From assembly GCF_900117315.1 (NCBI RefSeq), contig NZ_LT630337.1, forward strand, positions 233,219 to 297,218: a stretch of 64,000 nucleotides of DNA, read 5' to 3'. Each line of letters opens with the position of its first letter. The stretch's first letter is position 1. This DNA is from Bacillus massilinigeriensis (GTDB lineage: Bacteria > Bacillota > Bacilli > Bacillales > Cytobacillaceae). The notes under the pieces were generated by a model. It was not told the DNA's origin and did not search any database. It saw only the letters and a program-made list of their open reading frames with translations. This document shows positions 18,099 to 27,091 of the stretch, in pieces. A program made the position numbers and the translations under genes.

Positions 18099-18625
18099 AA
18101 ATAAATTCTCTCAAATCTACAAAAGGACTTACTCTAGTAGAGTTGCTTGCAGCATTAGCTCTTTTTGGGATTATTTCTACCATCATCATAAGCGTTGTCG
18201 TAAGCAGCATGAATAATTATAAAAGGGTAAACGACGAAATATTGTTACATGATGAGGCCAATTATGTTATGACTAGGTTCGTTGAAAAAATTTATGCAGC
18301 ATCAAAGGTAGAAGTTGAAACACAATCTGGGTGTACTTCCTTGGTAAAAATAACAAACCTAGTGAAAGATAATGGAGGTCAATTAGTAGATGAAACAGTA
18401 ATATTAGGTTTCGAAAATCACAATGCAGTTGTTGATGGTGAACCGATTCAATCCGACTCTTATAGTTTTTCTTGTGATAGCCCAACAGAAGATCCTGATA
18501 AAACAAATGAATCAAGGATAACCGTAAATGATGACACTGTTTCTATTAAAATGAGTATAAAGGATAACCAATCGGAAAAGACATTCGAATTAAATAATGA
18601 AGTTTCCTTTGAAAAGATTGAATAG
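18095..18625 (+). CDS. Type IV pilin-like prepilin protein (second of three)
   Basis: A 176-residue prepilin-like protein. The processing motif is KGLTLVELLAALALFGIIS, with leucine in place of the usual phenylalanine at +1 and with the +5 glutamate retained. The C-terminal part is acidic and rich in Asp and Asn. Its ATG overlaps the end of the preceding gene. The order (small pilin, second pilin, larger PilX-like protein) resembles minor-pilin operons. Confidence 0.83.
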   Translation: MKINSLKSTKGLTLVELLAALALFGIISTIIISVVVSSMNNYKRVNDEILLHDEANYVMTRFVEKIYAASKVEVETQSGCTSLVKITNLVKDNGGQLVDETVILGFENHNAVVDGEPIQSDSYSFSCDSPTEDPDKTNESRITVNDDTVSIKMSIKDNQSEKTFELNNEVSFEKIE

Positions 18626-18641
18626 GGTGGAGGTGGAATTG

Positions 18642-20147
18642 GTGAGGAACAATGAACGGGGGTCAACTCTTGTACTTGCATTATTAATCATCCTAGTTTT
18701 ATCAGTACTAGGAATATCGTTGATGGGTAATGTTGTCAACGAAAATAAAAGAACGAATGCTACGGAATCAGAGGTTCAAGCAAGATTCCAAGCGAAAAAT
18801 GGAATTGTATATTTTGAAGCTGCCTTTAAAAAATATATTGAGGAAAATAAACCAGATATTACTCATATTATTAGCTATATAAATGATAATTATAAAGACG
18901 GTGTGGTAATACAAGATTCAAAAAGTGCAAATAAGCCGGAGAAAACAAAAATTACTGCGGAATACTATAAAGAAAATAACGAAGTAATCGTGACAAGTGT
19001 AGCAACTGTTGGTTCTAGTAAAAAGATGTTAGTTGGGCATTATGAACTAGAGGTTGAAAAAGATTTGGATAAGCCGATTTTCACAATTGGTGATTTTAGT
19101 AATGATGGCAAGGCGGTGGATTTTACTGACTTAAGCCTCGCTGGGATTGACTTATCTCTATTAAACTTAAAATTATTTGATATAAAGGGGCCTGATAAGA
19201 AATTTTACAGGGTTCCAGATGATGAGGTTCTTGATTTAAATATACTCGGTCCTATATTAAATCTTGGATTTGGCAATGGGGAAAGGTTTAGAACTTTCGA
19301 AAAAAATCGAGTCATAGCAACCAGAAGTAGTGATGCAGTTGGCTTAGAATTGTTTGATTTTGAAAGGGATAAAGGTGCTGATGTATCTGTAAATCTAATT
19401 AACTATGGAAAAATGGAAAATACGAATGTGCTTATTGATGGTGGTTATGTTGAGGTAGAAATATTGGGAATCCGAAAAAATGGCTATAGGGATATAGACT
19501 TTTTAAAGTTTGGCGCAATGGGAAATGCAATAATCCAACAGGATCGTTATGGAACAAAAGGATTAACCGCAGATAATAGCTCACAAAGACGGTTTACCTT
19601 TAAAGAGGGCTTATACGTAAAAGAAAATTTAACAATCGGAGGGGACCAGGGGAAAGAAGGCCTTGCTACTAGTGTTGATAAATACAGTAATTTGATGCTT
19701 CGGGGAAATATAGGAGTAATGGGAAATTTAGATTTTACTGATACGAATTTAGTAATCGGTGATAGCAATGAGAATCAAGCCACTTTAAAACCAGAAGAAT
19801 TTATTTCAAATATTTATGTTAAGGGAGATGTAGTGATACAGAATTCCTGTATCAGGCCTAAAAATAACGATTATGATTTTCGGTTGTTTTCTGATGGAAC
19901 AATTACAATTCATGAAAACAAACTTGATCCAAACTGCAACAATTTAAAAGGTCTCTTTTATGCTAAAGATGGTTTTCAAATTGTTGGTGACAAGCCAATT
20001 ACCATTAATGGTGGCGCTTTTAGTAAGTTTAAAAAACCTAATAACTTAATTGTTAATACAGACCCTAAATATTTAGAAACAGAAACATACAGCAATGTTA
20101 CATTAAAGGTTAAAGGAAAAACAACACAAGGGGAGACAACGGAATAG
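18642..20147 (+). CDS. PilX-like minor pilin / surface protein
   Basis: A 501-residue protein with a single N-terminal hydrophobic helix (STLVLALLIILVLSVLGISL) preceded by RNNERG, as in PilX-type components that lack the canonical +5 glutamate. The long C-terminal part has Gly/Asn-rich stretches (for example VKENLTIGGDQGKEG and LRGNIGVMGNLDF) that look like a beta-solenoid. I start at the GTG at 18642 behind GGTGGAGGTGG; the frame is open upstream to 18597 inside the previous gene. No pilB, pilC or pilD is in the window. Confidence 0.72.
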   Translation: MRNNERGSTLVLALLIILVLSVLGISLMGNVVNENKRTNATESEVQARFQAKNGIVYFEAAFKKYIEENKPDITHIISYINDNYKDGVVIQDSKSANKPEKTKITAEYYKENNEVIVTSVATVGSSKKMLVGHYELEVEKDLDKPIFTIGDFSNDGKAVDFTDLSLAGIDLSLLNLKLFDIKGPDKKFYRVPDDEVLDLNILGPILNLGFGNGERFRTFEKNRVIATRSSDAVGLELFDFERDKGADVSVNLINYGKMENTNVLIDGGYVEVEILGIRKNGYRDIDFLKFGAMGNAIIQQDRYGTKGLTADNSSQRRFTFKEGLYVKENLTIGGDQGKEGLATSVDKYSNLMLRGNIGVMGNLDFTDTNLVIGDSNENQATLKPEEFISNIYVKGDVVIQNSCIRPKNNDYDFRLFSDGTITIHENKLDPNCNNLKGLFYAKDGFQIVGDKPITINGGAFSKFKKPNNLIVNTDPKYLETETYSNVTLKVKGKTTQGETTE

Positions 20148-20159
20148 TAATTAAATGTT

Positions 20160-20195
20160 AGCGCGTAGATATTTTCTATGCGCTGTTGCTTTTTA
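20160..20195 (+). terminator. Intrinsic terminator after the pilin operon
   Basis: AGCGCGTAGA pairs with TCTATGCGCT (one G-T pair); a T-rich tail follows. Confidence 0.75.
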
Positions 20196-20308
20196 TAGCA
20201 AAATGTTATTTTGGGTTTAAGGTCACACATTTTTTAACAATCATGAATAGAAGTTCGTCCTAATACGATGTACACTGAATATAGAGGGGAAAAAAGGAGG
20301 GAATAAGG

Positions 20309-20953
20309 TTGCAGAGTATCACAGTTGTTTCCCTTTTAGACGTTATTGGAGAGCTGTTTTCCGATGAAATATCCATAGCTGTATCGAATACGAAGGAATA
20401 TATATATTATCGACCTAGTAAAAGAATCGATTTAAAAATTAAGCCTGGTGATATCGTTAAGGAAGGAACGATTGCTTATAGGGCGTTATCCACGAGACAA
20501 AAGATTTCTGAATTTATTAATCGGGATGTGTTTGGTATTCCCTATCATGGGATGTCCGTCCCCTTTCTTCATGAAGGAAGGCTCGAGGGGTGTGTCACGG
20601 CCATCTTCCCAGCATTAACAGAAGGAAAATCAGTTGTTACGGTTAGAACTCCGGATGGATGGATTCCCACCCCATTTTCAAAGGTAGTTTATTTGGAGGT
20701 TAAGGAAAAAAAGACATTAATTCATACAGTAAATTGCTCGGGTACCCATAAAAATACCCTACAAGAGTTTGAATATATATTGCCTAAGGATAATTTTATC
20801 AGGTGTCATCGGTCATTTATTGTGAATGTTAATCACATTAAAGAAATCTTTCCCGATACTCATTCAACCTTTTTACTATCAATGGATAACGGTGCAAGAG
20901 TTCCAGTCAGTCAATCTTATTCCAGCTATTTTCGAAAATTACTAGGATTTTAA
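20309..20953 (+). CDS. LytTR-family DNA-binding regulator
   Basis: A 214-residue regulator. The C-terminal about 100 residues form a LytTR DNA-binding domain (LPKDNFIRCHRSFIVNVNHIKEI, ending VPVSQSYSSYFRKLLGF). The N-terminal about 110 residues look like a small sensor fold and contain no phospho-acceptor receiver motif, so this is not a standard response regulator. TTG start with AAGGAGGG eight bases upstream. A CoA-transferase gene lies 173 bases downstream on the same strand and is the likely target. Confidence 0.82.
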   Translation: MQSITVVSLLDVIGELFSDEISIAVSNTKEYIYYRPSKRIDLKIKPGDIVKEGTIAYRALSTRQKISEFINRDVFGIPYHGMSVPFLHEGRLEGCVTAIFPALTEGKSVVTVRTPDGWIPTPFSKVVYLEVKEKKTLIHTVNCSGTHKNTLQEFEYILPKDNFIRCHRSFIVNVNHIKEIFPDTHSTFLLSMDNGARVPVSQSYSSYFRKLLGF

Positions 20954-21126
20954 TGATCTTTCATTAATATTTCTAATCTGTACTATAACAGTATAAACAA
21001 AAAATTCTGGCTTAGAAGGTAAAATTGCTAGTTTATCCGAAATTTCAGTAATTTACTCGAAAAATTCACTAATAGGCCCATTAAGTAGGTAAAATAGTTT
21101 ATAAACTGTTATGAGTGAGGAATGGG

Positions 21127-22653
21127 ATGATGGAGATGGTTGAGAGAAATTTTGAACGGATAAAGGACAAGCGACTTTGGGATCGAGTGGTAACTGCAGA
21201 AGAAGCTGCATCTTGGATTCAAGACGGAATGACTCTCGGTTTAAGTGGATTCACGCGTGCAGGGGATGCTAAAGCTGTTCCATTTGCTTTAGTAAAACGT
21301 GCTGAAACCGAAAACTTTAAAGTTAATGTTTTTACTGGTGCTTCTTTAGGGTCTGATGTCGATAAACTCTTTGCAGAGGCAGGTATTTTAGGGAAGAGAT
21401 TACCTTTCCAAGCGGATCCTACAATGAGAAAAGGGATTAACCAAGGGGATTTTCTATTTGTAGATCAGCATTTATCCCATACAGCTGAATTACTGCGTAA
21501 CAATGTCATTAACCAGGTTGATTTTGCCATTTTGGAAGCGGTGTCAATCACGGGAGAAGGATTGGTGATTCCATCAACATCAGTAGGGAACTCCTTATCT
21601 TTTGCTGATAATGCCAAATCAATCATCATTGAAATCAATTTAGCACAAACGACTGAATTAGAAGGTTTACACGATTTATATTTACCAGAGAATCAAGGGG
21701 AACGGGGACCAATCCCATTAACACAGGCATCTGATCGAATTGGATCTTTAGGGATACCAGTAGATATCAATAAGGTAAGAGGTATTGTTTTTACCAATCA
21801 AGAGGATTCACCATCCACTATTGTTGCTCCAGATGAAGAGACCGTCATTATGGCGCAGCATTTAATGGAATTTTTACGAAAAGAAATTAAAGCAGGTAGA
21901 CTTACAGAAAATTTAGCACCTCTTCAATCAGGAATTGGTTCAGTTGCCAACGCCGTACTTCATGGAATGTTAGATTCAGAATTTGAAGATTTAGAGGTTT
22001 ATTCTGAGGTTTTACAGGATGCGGTTTTTGATTTAATAGATGCAGGGAAGGTTAAGTTTGCATCTGGCTGTTCCATTACTCTTTCTGAATCAAGAATGAA
22101 AGAGGTATATGGTAATTTTGAAAAGTACCGGGATTTAATTGTTCTAAGACCTCAGGAAATTTCAAATCATCCAGAAATTATTCGACGTCTTGGATTGATT
22201 TCTATAAATACCGCTTTAGAGTTAGATATCTATGGAAATGTTAATTCAACACATGTGCTAGGTACAAAGATGATGAACGGAATAGGTGGATCAGGAGATT
22301 TTGCCCGGAACGCCCGGTTGGGGATCTTTGTAACTAAATCGATTGCAAAGGGTGGAAAAATTTCAAGTATTGTACCTTTTGTTTCCCATGTTGATCACAC
22401 TGAGCACGATGTCGATGTGATTGTTACCGAGCAAGGTTACGCGGATTTACGCGGCTTAGCACCGAGAGAACGTGTAGAATTAATTATTGAAAACTGTGCC
22501 CATCCAATGTATCGTGAACAGCTTTGGGAATATTATCAGGAAGCATTAACTCGAGGTGGCCAAACTCCTCATGTTCTTGAAAAAGCTTTCTCCTGGCACA
22601 TAAACTTTGCAAAAAATGGATCCATGCTACAAGAGTCAGAAATTAAGGCGTAG
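21127..22653 (+). CDS. Acetyl-CoA hydrolase / succinate:acetate CoA-transferase family
   Basis: A 508-residue enzyme of the acetyl-CoA hydrolase/transferase family, which moves CoA between short acids (for example succinyl-CoA and acetate). Visible motifs are TLGLSGFTRAGDAKAVP near the N-terminus, the GIGGSGDFARNA loop and the HTEHDVDVIVTEQGYADLRG segment, which carries conserved residues of the CoA-transferase core. I start at the ATG at 21127 behind GAGG; a GTG at 21115 is in frame. The upstream gap (20954-21126) contains the short palindrome AGTTTATAAACT near the start. Confidence 0.87.
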   Translation: MMEMVERNFERIKDKRLWDRVVTAEEAASWIQDGMTLGLSGFTRAGDAKAVPFALVKRAETENFKVNVFTGASLGSDVDKLFAEAGILGKRLPFQADPTMRKGINQGDFLFVDQHLSHTAELLRNNVINQVDFAILEAVSITGEGLVIPSTSVGNSLSFADNAKSIIIEINLAQTTELEGLHDLYLPENQGERGPIPLTQASDRIGSLGIPVDINKVRGIVFTNQEDSPSTIVAPDEETVIMAQHLMEFLRKEIKAGRLTENLAPLQSGIGSVANAVLHGMLDSEFEDLEVYSEVLQDAVFDLIDAGKVKFASGCSITLSESRMKEVYGNFEKYRDLIVLRPQEISNHPEIIRRLGLISINTALELDIYGNVNSTHVLGTKMMNGIGGSGDFARNARLGIFVTKSIAKGGKISSIVPFVSHVDHTEHDVDVIVTEQGYADLRGLAPRERVELIIENCAHPMYREQLWEYYQEALTRGGQTPHVLEKAFSWHINFAKNGSMLQESEIKA

Positions 22654-22693
22654 ACTATAGGAATGGGAGATATTCCTTTTAAATAATAAGGAT

Positions 22694-22731
22694 AAATCTG
22701 AGTAGGGATTGAACTGCTCAGATTTTTTTTT
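22694..22731 (+). terminator. Intrinsic terminator after the CoA-transferase
   Basis: AAATCTGAG pairs with CTCAGATTT, followed by nine Ts. Confidence 0.88.
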
Positions 22732-22813
22732 ACATAAATAACTGACAAGAAAAAAATGTAAACAAGCCTGCCGATATCGTGTAAAATATAGGAAATACAA
22801 AGGGGGAAAAAGG

Positions 22814-23260
22814 ATGGAAATAATTGAATTAAAGAATAGAAGAGATTTGCTCGAAGCAGCTGTTGATTTCATTTGGGAGCAATGGGGAACAGAAGGGAAT
22901 TATTCTTTCTATTATAATTGTATGCTCCACTCTTTAGAAACTGAAAGTGATTTACCTCGATTTTATTTGGCTTTAAAGGATGATAAGATTATTGGCTCCT
23001 ATGCAATGTTAAGAAATGATTTAATTAGCAGGCAAGACTTAACCCCGTGGTTTGCATGCTTGTACATAATACCAGAATTCAGAGGAAATGGACTGGGGAA
23101 CATATTATTAGAACATGCTCGAGAAGAGGCAAGAAATAAAGGTTATGAAAATCTTTATCTTTGCACAGACCTTGATGGCTATTATGAAAAATACGGATGG
23201 GAATTTCTTGATAAAGGATATATATTTAACGGGGAACCAACAAAAATATATATAAAGTAA
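22814..23260 (+). CDS. GNAT-family N-acetyltransferase
   Basis: A 148-residue acetyltransferase. The acetyl-CoA pyrophosphate-binding motif appears in VPEFRGNGLGNILLEHA form (here IIPEFRGNGLGNILL), with the following helix and the YEKYGWEF C-terminal strand. The substrate is unknown. GGGGGAAAAAGG precedes the ATG. The gene is followed directly by a 43-bp palindrome. Confidence 0.85.
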   Translation: MEIIELKNRRDLLEAAVDFIWEQWGTEGNYSFYYNCMLHSLETESDLPRFYLALKDDKIIGSYAMLRNDLISRQDLTPWFACLYIIPEFRGNGLGNILLEHAREEARNKGYENLYLCTDLDGYYEKYGWEFLDKGYIFNGEPTKIYIK

Positions 23261-23266
23261 CCAAAC

Positions 23267-23309
23267 AGGTGCCAGGCACCATCCAAAAAATGGATGGTGC
23301 CTGGCACCT
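23267..23309. repeat. 43-bp perfect palindrome, copy B
   Basis: The arms 23267-23285 and 23291-23309 are identical to those of copy A, with an AAAAA loop. It starts six bases after the acetyltransferase stop codon. Confidence 0.9.
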
Positions 23310-23481
23310 TTACATTTTTGTGAATATTCGTTTAAAGATTTTGGCATTAATGAGAATGAGTGATTTTAGTCACTAGAAAATGAATAACAAAGTGTTATTA
23401 TGTGAACGCTGAAAATAAAATTAATAAAACGTAAATAATTTTCCAGTTTTTTCATCCGGTACACAGAAGGGAGCATCCACG

Positions 23482-23682
23482 GTGGATTTTAGAATTGGTG
23501 AGGTTCTACAGTTTGAAAATATCCAGGTTAAAGTGATCGAGGTAAAGGAAAAGTCGATTGAATTTAAAATCCTAAATTCTGAAAAAGAAGAAGGAGATTT
23601 TAGAGAAATTCCTTTATGGTATATCGAGGAGAGAAAAAATACATTGATAAGGGTAGAAGATAAAGAATTGCAGTTAACTTGA
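23482..23682 (+). CDS. Small conserved-looking protein, unknown function
   Basis: A 66-residue acidic, beta-rich protein (MDFRIGEVLQFENIQVKVIEV...). I do not recognise a family. GTG start with AAGGGAG about eight bases upstream supports translation. It sits alone before the long leader of the MutS2-like gene, in the same direction. Confidence 0.5.
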   Translation: MDFRIGEVLQFENIQVKVIEVKEKSIEFKILNSEKEEGDFREIPLWYIEERKNTLIRVEDKELQLT

Positions 23683-23706
23683 TTAATAAGATGTACTAAC
23701 CAACTA

Positions 23707-23735
23707 TTTAACTGCCTGAAATTATATGATATAAT
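23707..23735 (+). promoter_or_regulatory. Promoter of the MutS2-like leader
   Basis: An extended -10, TGA followed by TATAAT (23730-23735), with a weak -35 (TTTAAC, 23707-23712) at 17-base spacing. It predicts a start near 23742, just upstream of the leader ORF ribosome site. Confidence 0.6.
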
Positions 23736-23741
23736 TTCAAT

Positions 23742-24165
23742 AACTTTTTATTAAGGAGTTTGTTTTATGAGGGCTGTCGTTCTTAACTAAAACGTAATTT
23801 CATACGTGCGTGTCCAAAAAAAGCATGATTAAATGCTTATTTGTTGATGTCTTTTTTTGGAAGCAAGATGTTAAGAACACAATTTGCGCCTTCCTTAATA
23901 AATGAATGAAGTTAGCACTTAAGCCTAAGTGAATTTTTAACTTCATAATATCATTAATGACTATCGCAAAAGGACTAGTGTGTTCCTTTGCGATTTTTTT
24001 ATGAAAATTTTAAGAAACAGTCATTGAGAACCCTTTTATCATTGCCATGGATATTTCAACTTTCTACAAGAGAAAACCCTCATTAATTAGGCAATGGATT
24101 AGATTGTTTTCTAACATTCCTCGCACGTATGGTCATCTTTATTAAACCATTTAGGAGGAAAAAAC
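23742..24165 (+). promoter_or_regulatory. Structured attenuator leader with seven-codon ORF
   Basis: About 420 nt of leader. AAGGAG (23753-23758) precedes ATG 23767 by eight bases and drives MRAVVLN-stop (23767-23790). The Val-Leu-Asn codons GTTCTTAAC (23779-23787) pair with GTTAAGAAC (23870-23878); inside that, CCAAAAAAAG (23814-23823) pairs with CTTTTTTTGG (23851-23860). TTTATTAAGG (23747-23756), covering the ribosome site, can pair with CCTTAATAAA (23893-23902). A further hairpin lies at 23906-23946, then an intrinsic terminator. The layout resembles ribosome-stalling attenuators of antibiotic-response genes; the inducer is unknown. Confidence 0.65.
23963..24001 (+). terminator. Leader terminator upstream of the MutS2-like gene
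   Basis: ATCGCAAAAGGA (23963-23974) pairs with TCCTTTGCGAT (23984-23994), followed by seven Ts. It lies 165 bases before the gene it would control, with no gene between, which fits attenuation. Confidence 0.85.
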
Positions 24166-26100
24166 ATGAATTTACAAACCATCGAAACTCTACAATTTAA
24201 TGATGTAAAAGAAGAGATCTCTTCTTATGCGATTTCTGAATTAGGCAAAGAAAAAATAAAGAATCTGATGCCATCTTCAAAGAAAAAACAAATCGAGGCA
24301 TGGCTTGAAGAAATCACAGAGGCAAAAAAAGTACTGCAAATAAGTGCTAGTATTCCAATACCAAGTCTCAAAGGAATACAAATCATTCTAAAAAATATAA
24401 ATAAGAGTATCACACTGCGGCCGGAGCAATTAATGGAGCTATATGAGCTCTTAGTGTGTATTAATAAATTAAAGAAGTATATGAAGGATAAAGGATACGT
24501 GGCGCCAACAATAAGTATGTATGTTTATTCCATGTTTGATCTACAGCATATCGAGGAGGAAATTATTCGATGCATTCGAAATGGTAGAGTGGATGATTAT
24601 GCAAGTAAAGATTTGCTGAAAGTTAGAAAGCAAATGGCCATTCTTGAAGAACGGATGAAAGGTCGAGTAGAGCAGTTTTTGAAATCATCGAAAAATAGTA
24701 AGTTTTTTCAGGAGCAAATTGTCTCCATTCGGAATGGCCGTTATGTGGTTCCGGTAAAGAGAGAATATCGGAAAAATATTAAAGGGGTTGTGCTTGATAC
24801 CTCGGCTTCCGGCTCAACCGTTTTTATCGAACCAGCTGAAATTAGTATGATACAAGATGAAATGGATATGCTGAAAATACAGGAGGAGGCAGAAGAACAG
24901 AAAATTCTCATGGTATTAACTGGACTAGTAGAGCAACATGAACAAGAAATTCAGCTTGCCCTTGATACGATGGTTCAATATGACGTGATTTTTGCAAAGG
25001 CAAAATATAGTGGAATCATTGATGGGGTATCTCCTCAAATGAATGATTATCATATGATTCGATTAATTGAAGCAAGACATCCACTACTTGGAAAAAATGC
25101 AGTCCCATTAAATTTTAAGATTGGGGAAGAATTTGATGCACTCGTCATTACAGGCCCAAATACAGGTGGAAAAACTGTGACGCTGAAAACCGTGGGGTTA
25201 TTGACATTAATGGCACAGTCCGGCTTGCATATACCAGCAAAGTCTGGGAGTGAGATAGCGATATTCGATAAAATCCTCTTAGATGTTGGGGACGGACAAA
25301 GCATCGAACAATCACTTAGTACCTTTTCTTCAAGGATAAAAAATATAATCCATATCCTTGAAGAAACAACACCAAGGACACTAGTTCTTCTTGATGAACT
25401 GGGATCAGGTACAGATCCAGCAGAAGGGATGGGATTAGCAACTTCCATTTTGGAGGAGCTGTTTTCTAAAGGTGCAACCTTACTTGCAACAACCCATTAT
25501 AGTGAAATTAAGGCATATGCCGATGTTCGTGATGGATTTGAAAATGGAGCAATGGAATTTGATCCAGAAACCCTCCAGCCAACCTATCGTTTAATCATCG
25601 GAAAGGGTGGAGAAAGTCAGGCTTTTGCAATTGCCTTGAAGCTGGGAATGCATCCGAAGCTTATTGAAAGGGCACATGAAATTACCTACAAGGAACATAA
25701 GAGCTATGAAGCGTCTTCCTTGTATCCGAAATCTCAAATAGAACGTCAGCTTGCCATGAATGAAAAATATAATCTTAAGCAGAAGCATGGGAAGAAAGAA
25801 GAAAAGCTCGTTGAAATTATTCCTTACAAGCGGGGTGACAATGTAAAAATTCCTTCCATGAATGAATTTGGGATTGTATCAAAGCCTGCGAATGATAAAG
25901 GTGAGGTAGAGGTTCTAGTAAAAGGGAAATTGCTATGTCTAAATCATAAGCGATTGGTTTTATATATTAAAGCAGAGGACTTATATCCAGAGGATTATGA
26001 TATGGATATCATCTTTGAAACAAAAGGAAATCGGAAAATAAAAAAAGAAATGACAAAACGGCATGTGGAAGACGTCATTATCAAAAATAAGGAGAATTAG
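24166..26100 (+). CDS. MutS2-like ATPase lacking the Smr nuclease domain
   Basis: A 644-residue MutS2-family protein. It has the N-terminal core (MNLQTIETLQFNDVKEEI), the clamp motif VLDTSASGSTVFIEPAE, Walker A GPNTGGKTVT, Walker B LVLLDELGSGTDP and the TTHYSEIKAYA switch. A KOW-like segment follows, and the protein stops (TKRHVEDVIIKNKEN) where MutS2 would continue into its Smr nuclease domain; full MutS2 is about 780 residues. MutS2 acts in recombination control and, in B. subtilis, on collided ribosomes. I see no Smr remnant downstream. The ribosome site AGGAGG precedes the ATG. Confidence 0.85.
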   Translation: MNLQTIETLQFNDVKEEISSYAISELGKEKIKNLMPSSKKKQIEAWLEEITEAKKVLQISASIPIPSLKGIQIILKNINKSITLRPEQLMELYELLVCINKLKKYMKDKGYVAPTISMYVYSMFDLQHIEEEIIRCIRNGRVDDYASKDLLKVRKQMAILEERMKGRVEQFLKSSKNSKFFQEQIVSIRNGRYVVPVKREYRKNIKGVVLDTSASGSTVFIEPAEISMIQDEMDMLKIQEEAEEQKILMVLTGLVEQHEQEIQLALDTMVQYDVIFAKAKYSGIIDGVSPQMNDYHMIRLIEARHPLLGKNAVPLNFKIGEEFDALVITGPNTGGKTVTLKTVGLLTLMAQSGLHIPAKSGSEIAIFDKILLDVGDGQSIEQSLSTFSSRIKNIIHILEETTPRTLVLLDELGSGTDPAEGMGLATSILEELFSKGATLLATTHYSEIKAYADVRDGFENGAMEFDPETLQPTYRLIIGKGGESQAFAIALKLGMHPKLIERAHEITYKEHKSYEASSLYPKSQIERQLAMNEKYNLKQKHGKKEEKLVEIIPYKRGDNVKIPSMNEFGIVSKPANDKGEVEVLVKGKLLCLNHKRLVLYIKAEDLYPEDYDMDIIFETKGNRKIKKEMTKRHVEDVIIKNKEN

Positions 26101-26145
26101 GTATACCTTATCTTAAGGGTAATTAGCTATATTCTAAAAATACTC

Positions 26146-26183
26146 AAAGAGAATGTTTCCATCCTAGGATTCATTCTCTTTTT
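26146..26183 (+). terminator. Intrinsic terminator after the MutS2-like gene
   Basis: AAAGAGAATG pairs with CATTCTCTTT around a 16-base loop; T-rich tail. Confidence 0.7.
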
Positions 26184-26331
26184 AACTTTTTCGAACAGAG
26201 TCAGCAGTCAGAAAAGGGAATCGTCTTTTTATGTCGAAATATAAAGGGATAATTATAGTAAGATAATTGTTGCTATGTTGATATATTAAACGGGTTTTTC
26301 CATTTGAAGGATAAAAAAAGGAGATGCAACC

Positions 26332-27045
26332 ATGAATGTATTTATCGTGTACGCGCACCCAGAACCAAAATCTTTTAATGGAGCATTAAAGGATCTTGCT
26401 GTATCAGAACTAACCACTTTAGGTCATCAGGTCAAAGTATCTGATTTGTATGCTATGAATTTCAAAGCAGTTGCAGATAGCGATGACTTCCATTTGCGTC
26501 AAGATAAGGATTTTTTTAAATATGCTGTAGAACAAAAAAACGCAGTACATACAAATAGCTTTTCAAAAGATATTCGAGAGGAGCAGGAAAAGCTTATCTG
26601 GGCAGATTTTGTTATTTTTCAATTTCCTCTATGGTGGTATTCAGTACCTGCTATCTTAAAGGGGTGGTTTGATCGAGTATTTGCGTCTGATTTTGCTTAT
26701 AAAAATAATATGAGATATGATACCGGCTGCCTCAAAGGAAGAAAGGCGATGATATCTACTTCAACTGGTTCACCTCAACAGGTATTCACCCCTTATGGAA
26801 TGGATGGCGATATTCACGAAAATATCCTATTTCACATCAATCATGGGATGCTATACTTCGTCGGGCTAGAACCTGTTGAACCATTTATTGCTTGGGCCCC
26901 TTCAAGGGATGAAGAGGGCCGAAGACGTTACTTAGAAGAGTATAAATGGCGTTTAAACCATCTACTTGAGATACCATCTATCCCATATCATCCTAATTCC
27001 CATTATGATGAGAATTATCAGTTGAAGATGGAGTATAGAAGTTAA
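26332..27045 (+). CDS. NAD(P)H:quinone oxidoreductase, flavodoxin-fold
   Basis: A 237-residue flavoprotein of the NQO/MdaB/KefF group, two-electron quinone or nitro-compound reductases. The N-terminal VFIVYAHPEPKSFNGAL and the FQFPLWWYSVPAILKGWFDRVF motif are diagnostic of the FMN/FAD site. GGAGATG precedes the ATG. It is convergent with the DMT gene at 27092. Confidence 0.88.
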   Translation: MNVFIVYAHPEPKSFNGALKDLAVSELTTLGHQVKVSDLYAMNFKAVADSDDFHLRQDKDFFKYAVEQKNAVHTNSFSKDIREEQEKLIWADFVIFQFPLWWYSVPAILKGWFDRVFASDFAYKNNMRYDTGCLKGRKAMISTSTGSPQQVFTPYGMDGDIHENILFHINHGMLYFVGLEPVEPFIAWAPSRDEEGRRRYLEEYKWRLNHLLEIPSIPYHPNSHYDENYQLKMEYRS

Positions 27046-27091
27046 GTAGGCTTTTTGGCTAATGGTTAATCATTCTATAAAGGTCTCCCCA

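Noticed and set aside
23742-24165. T-box leader upstream of the MutS2-like gene
   Set aside because: The conserved AGGGTGGNACCGCG core is absent; a leader ORF is present instead.
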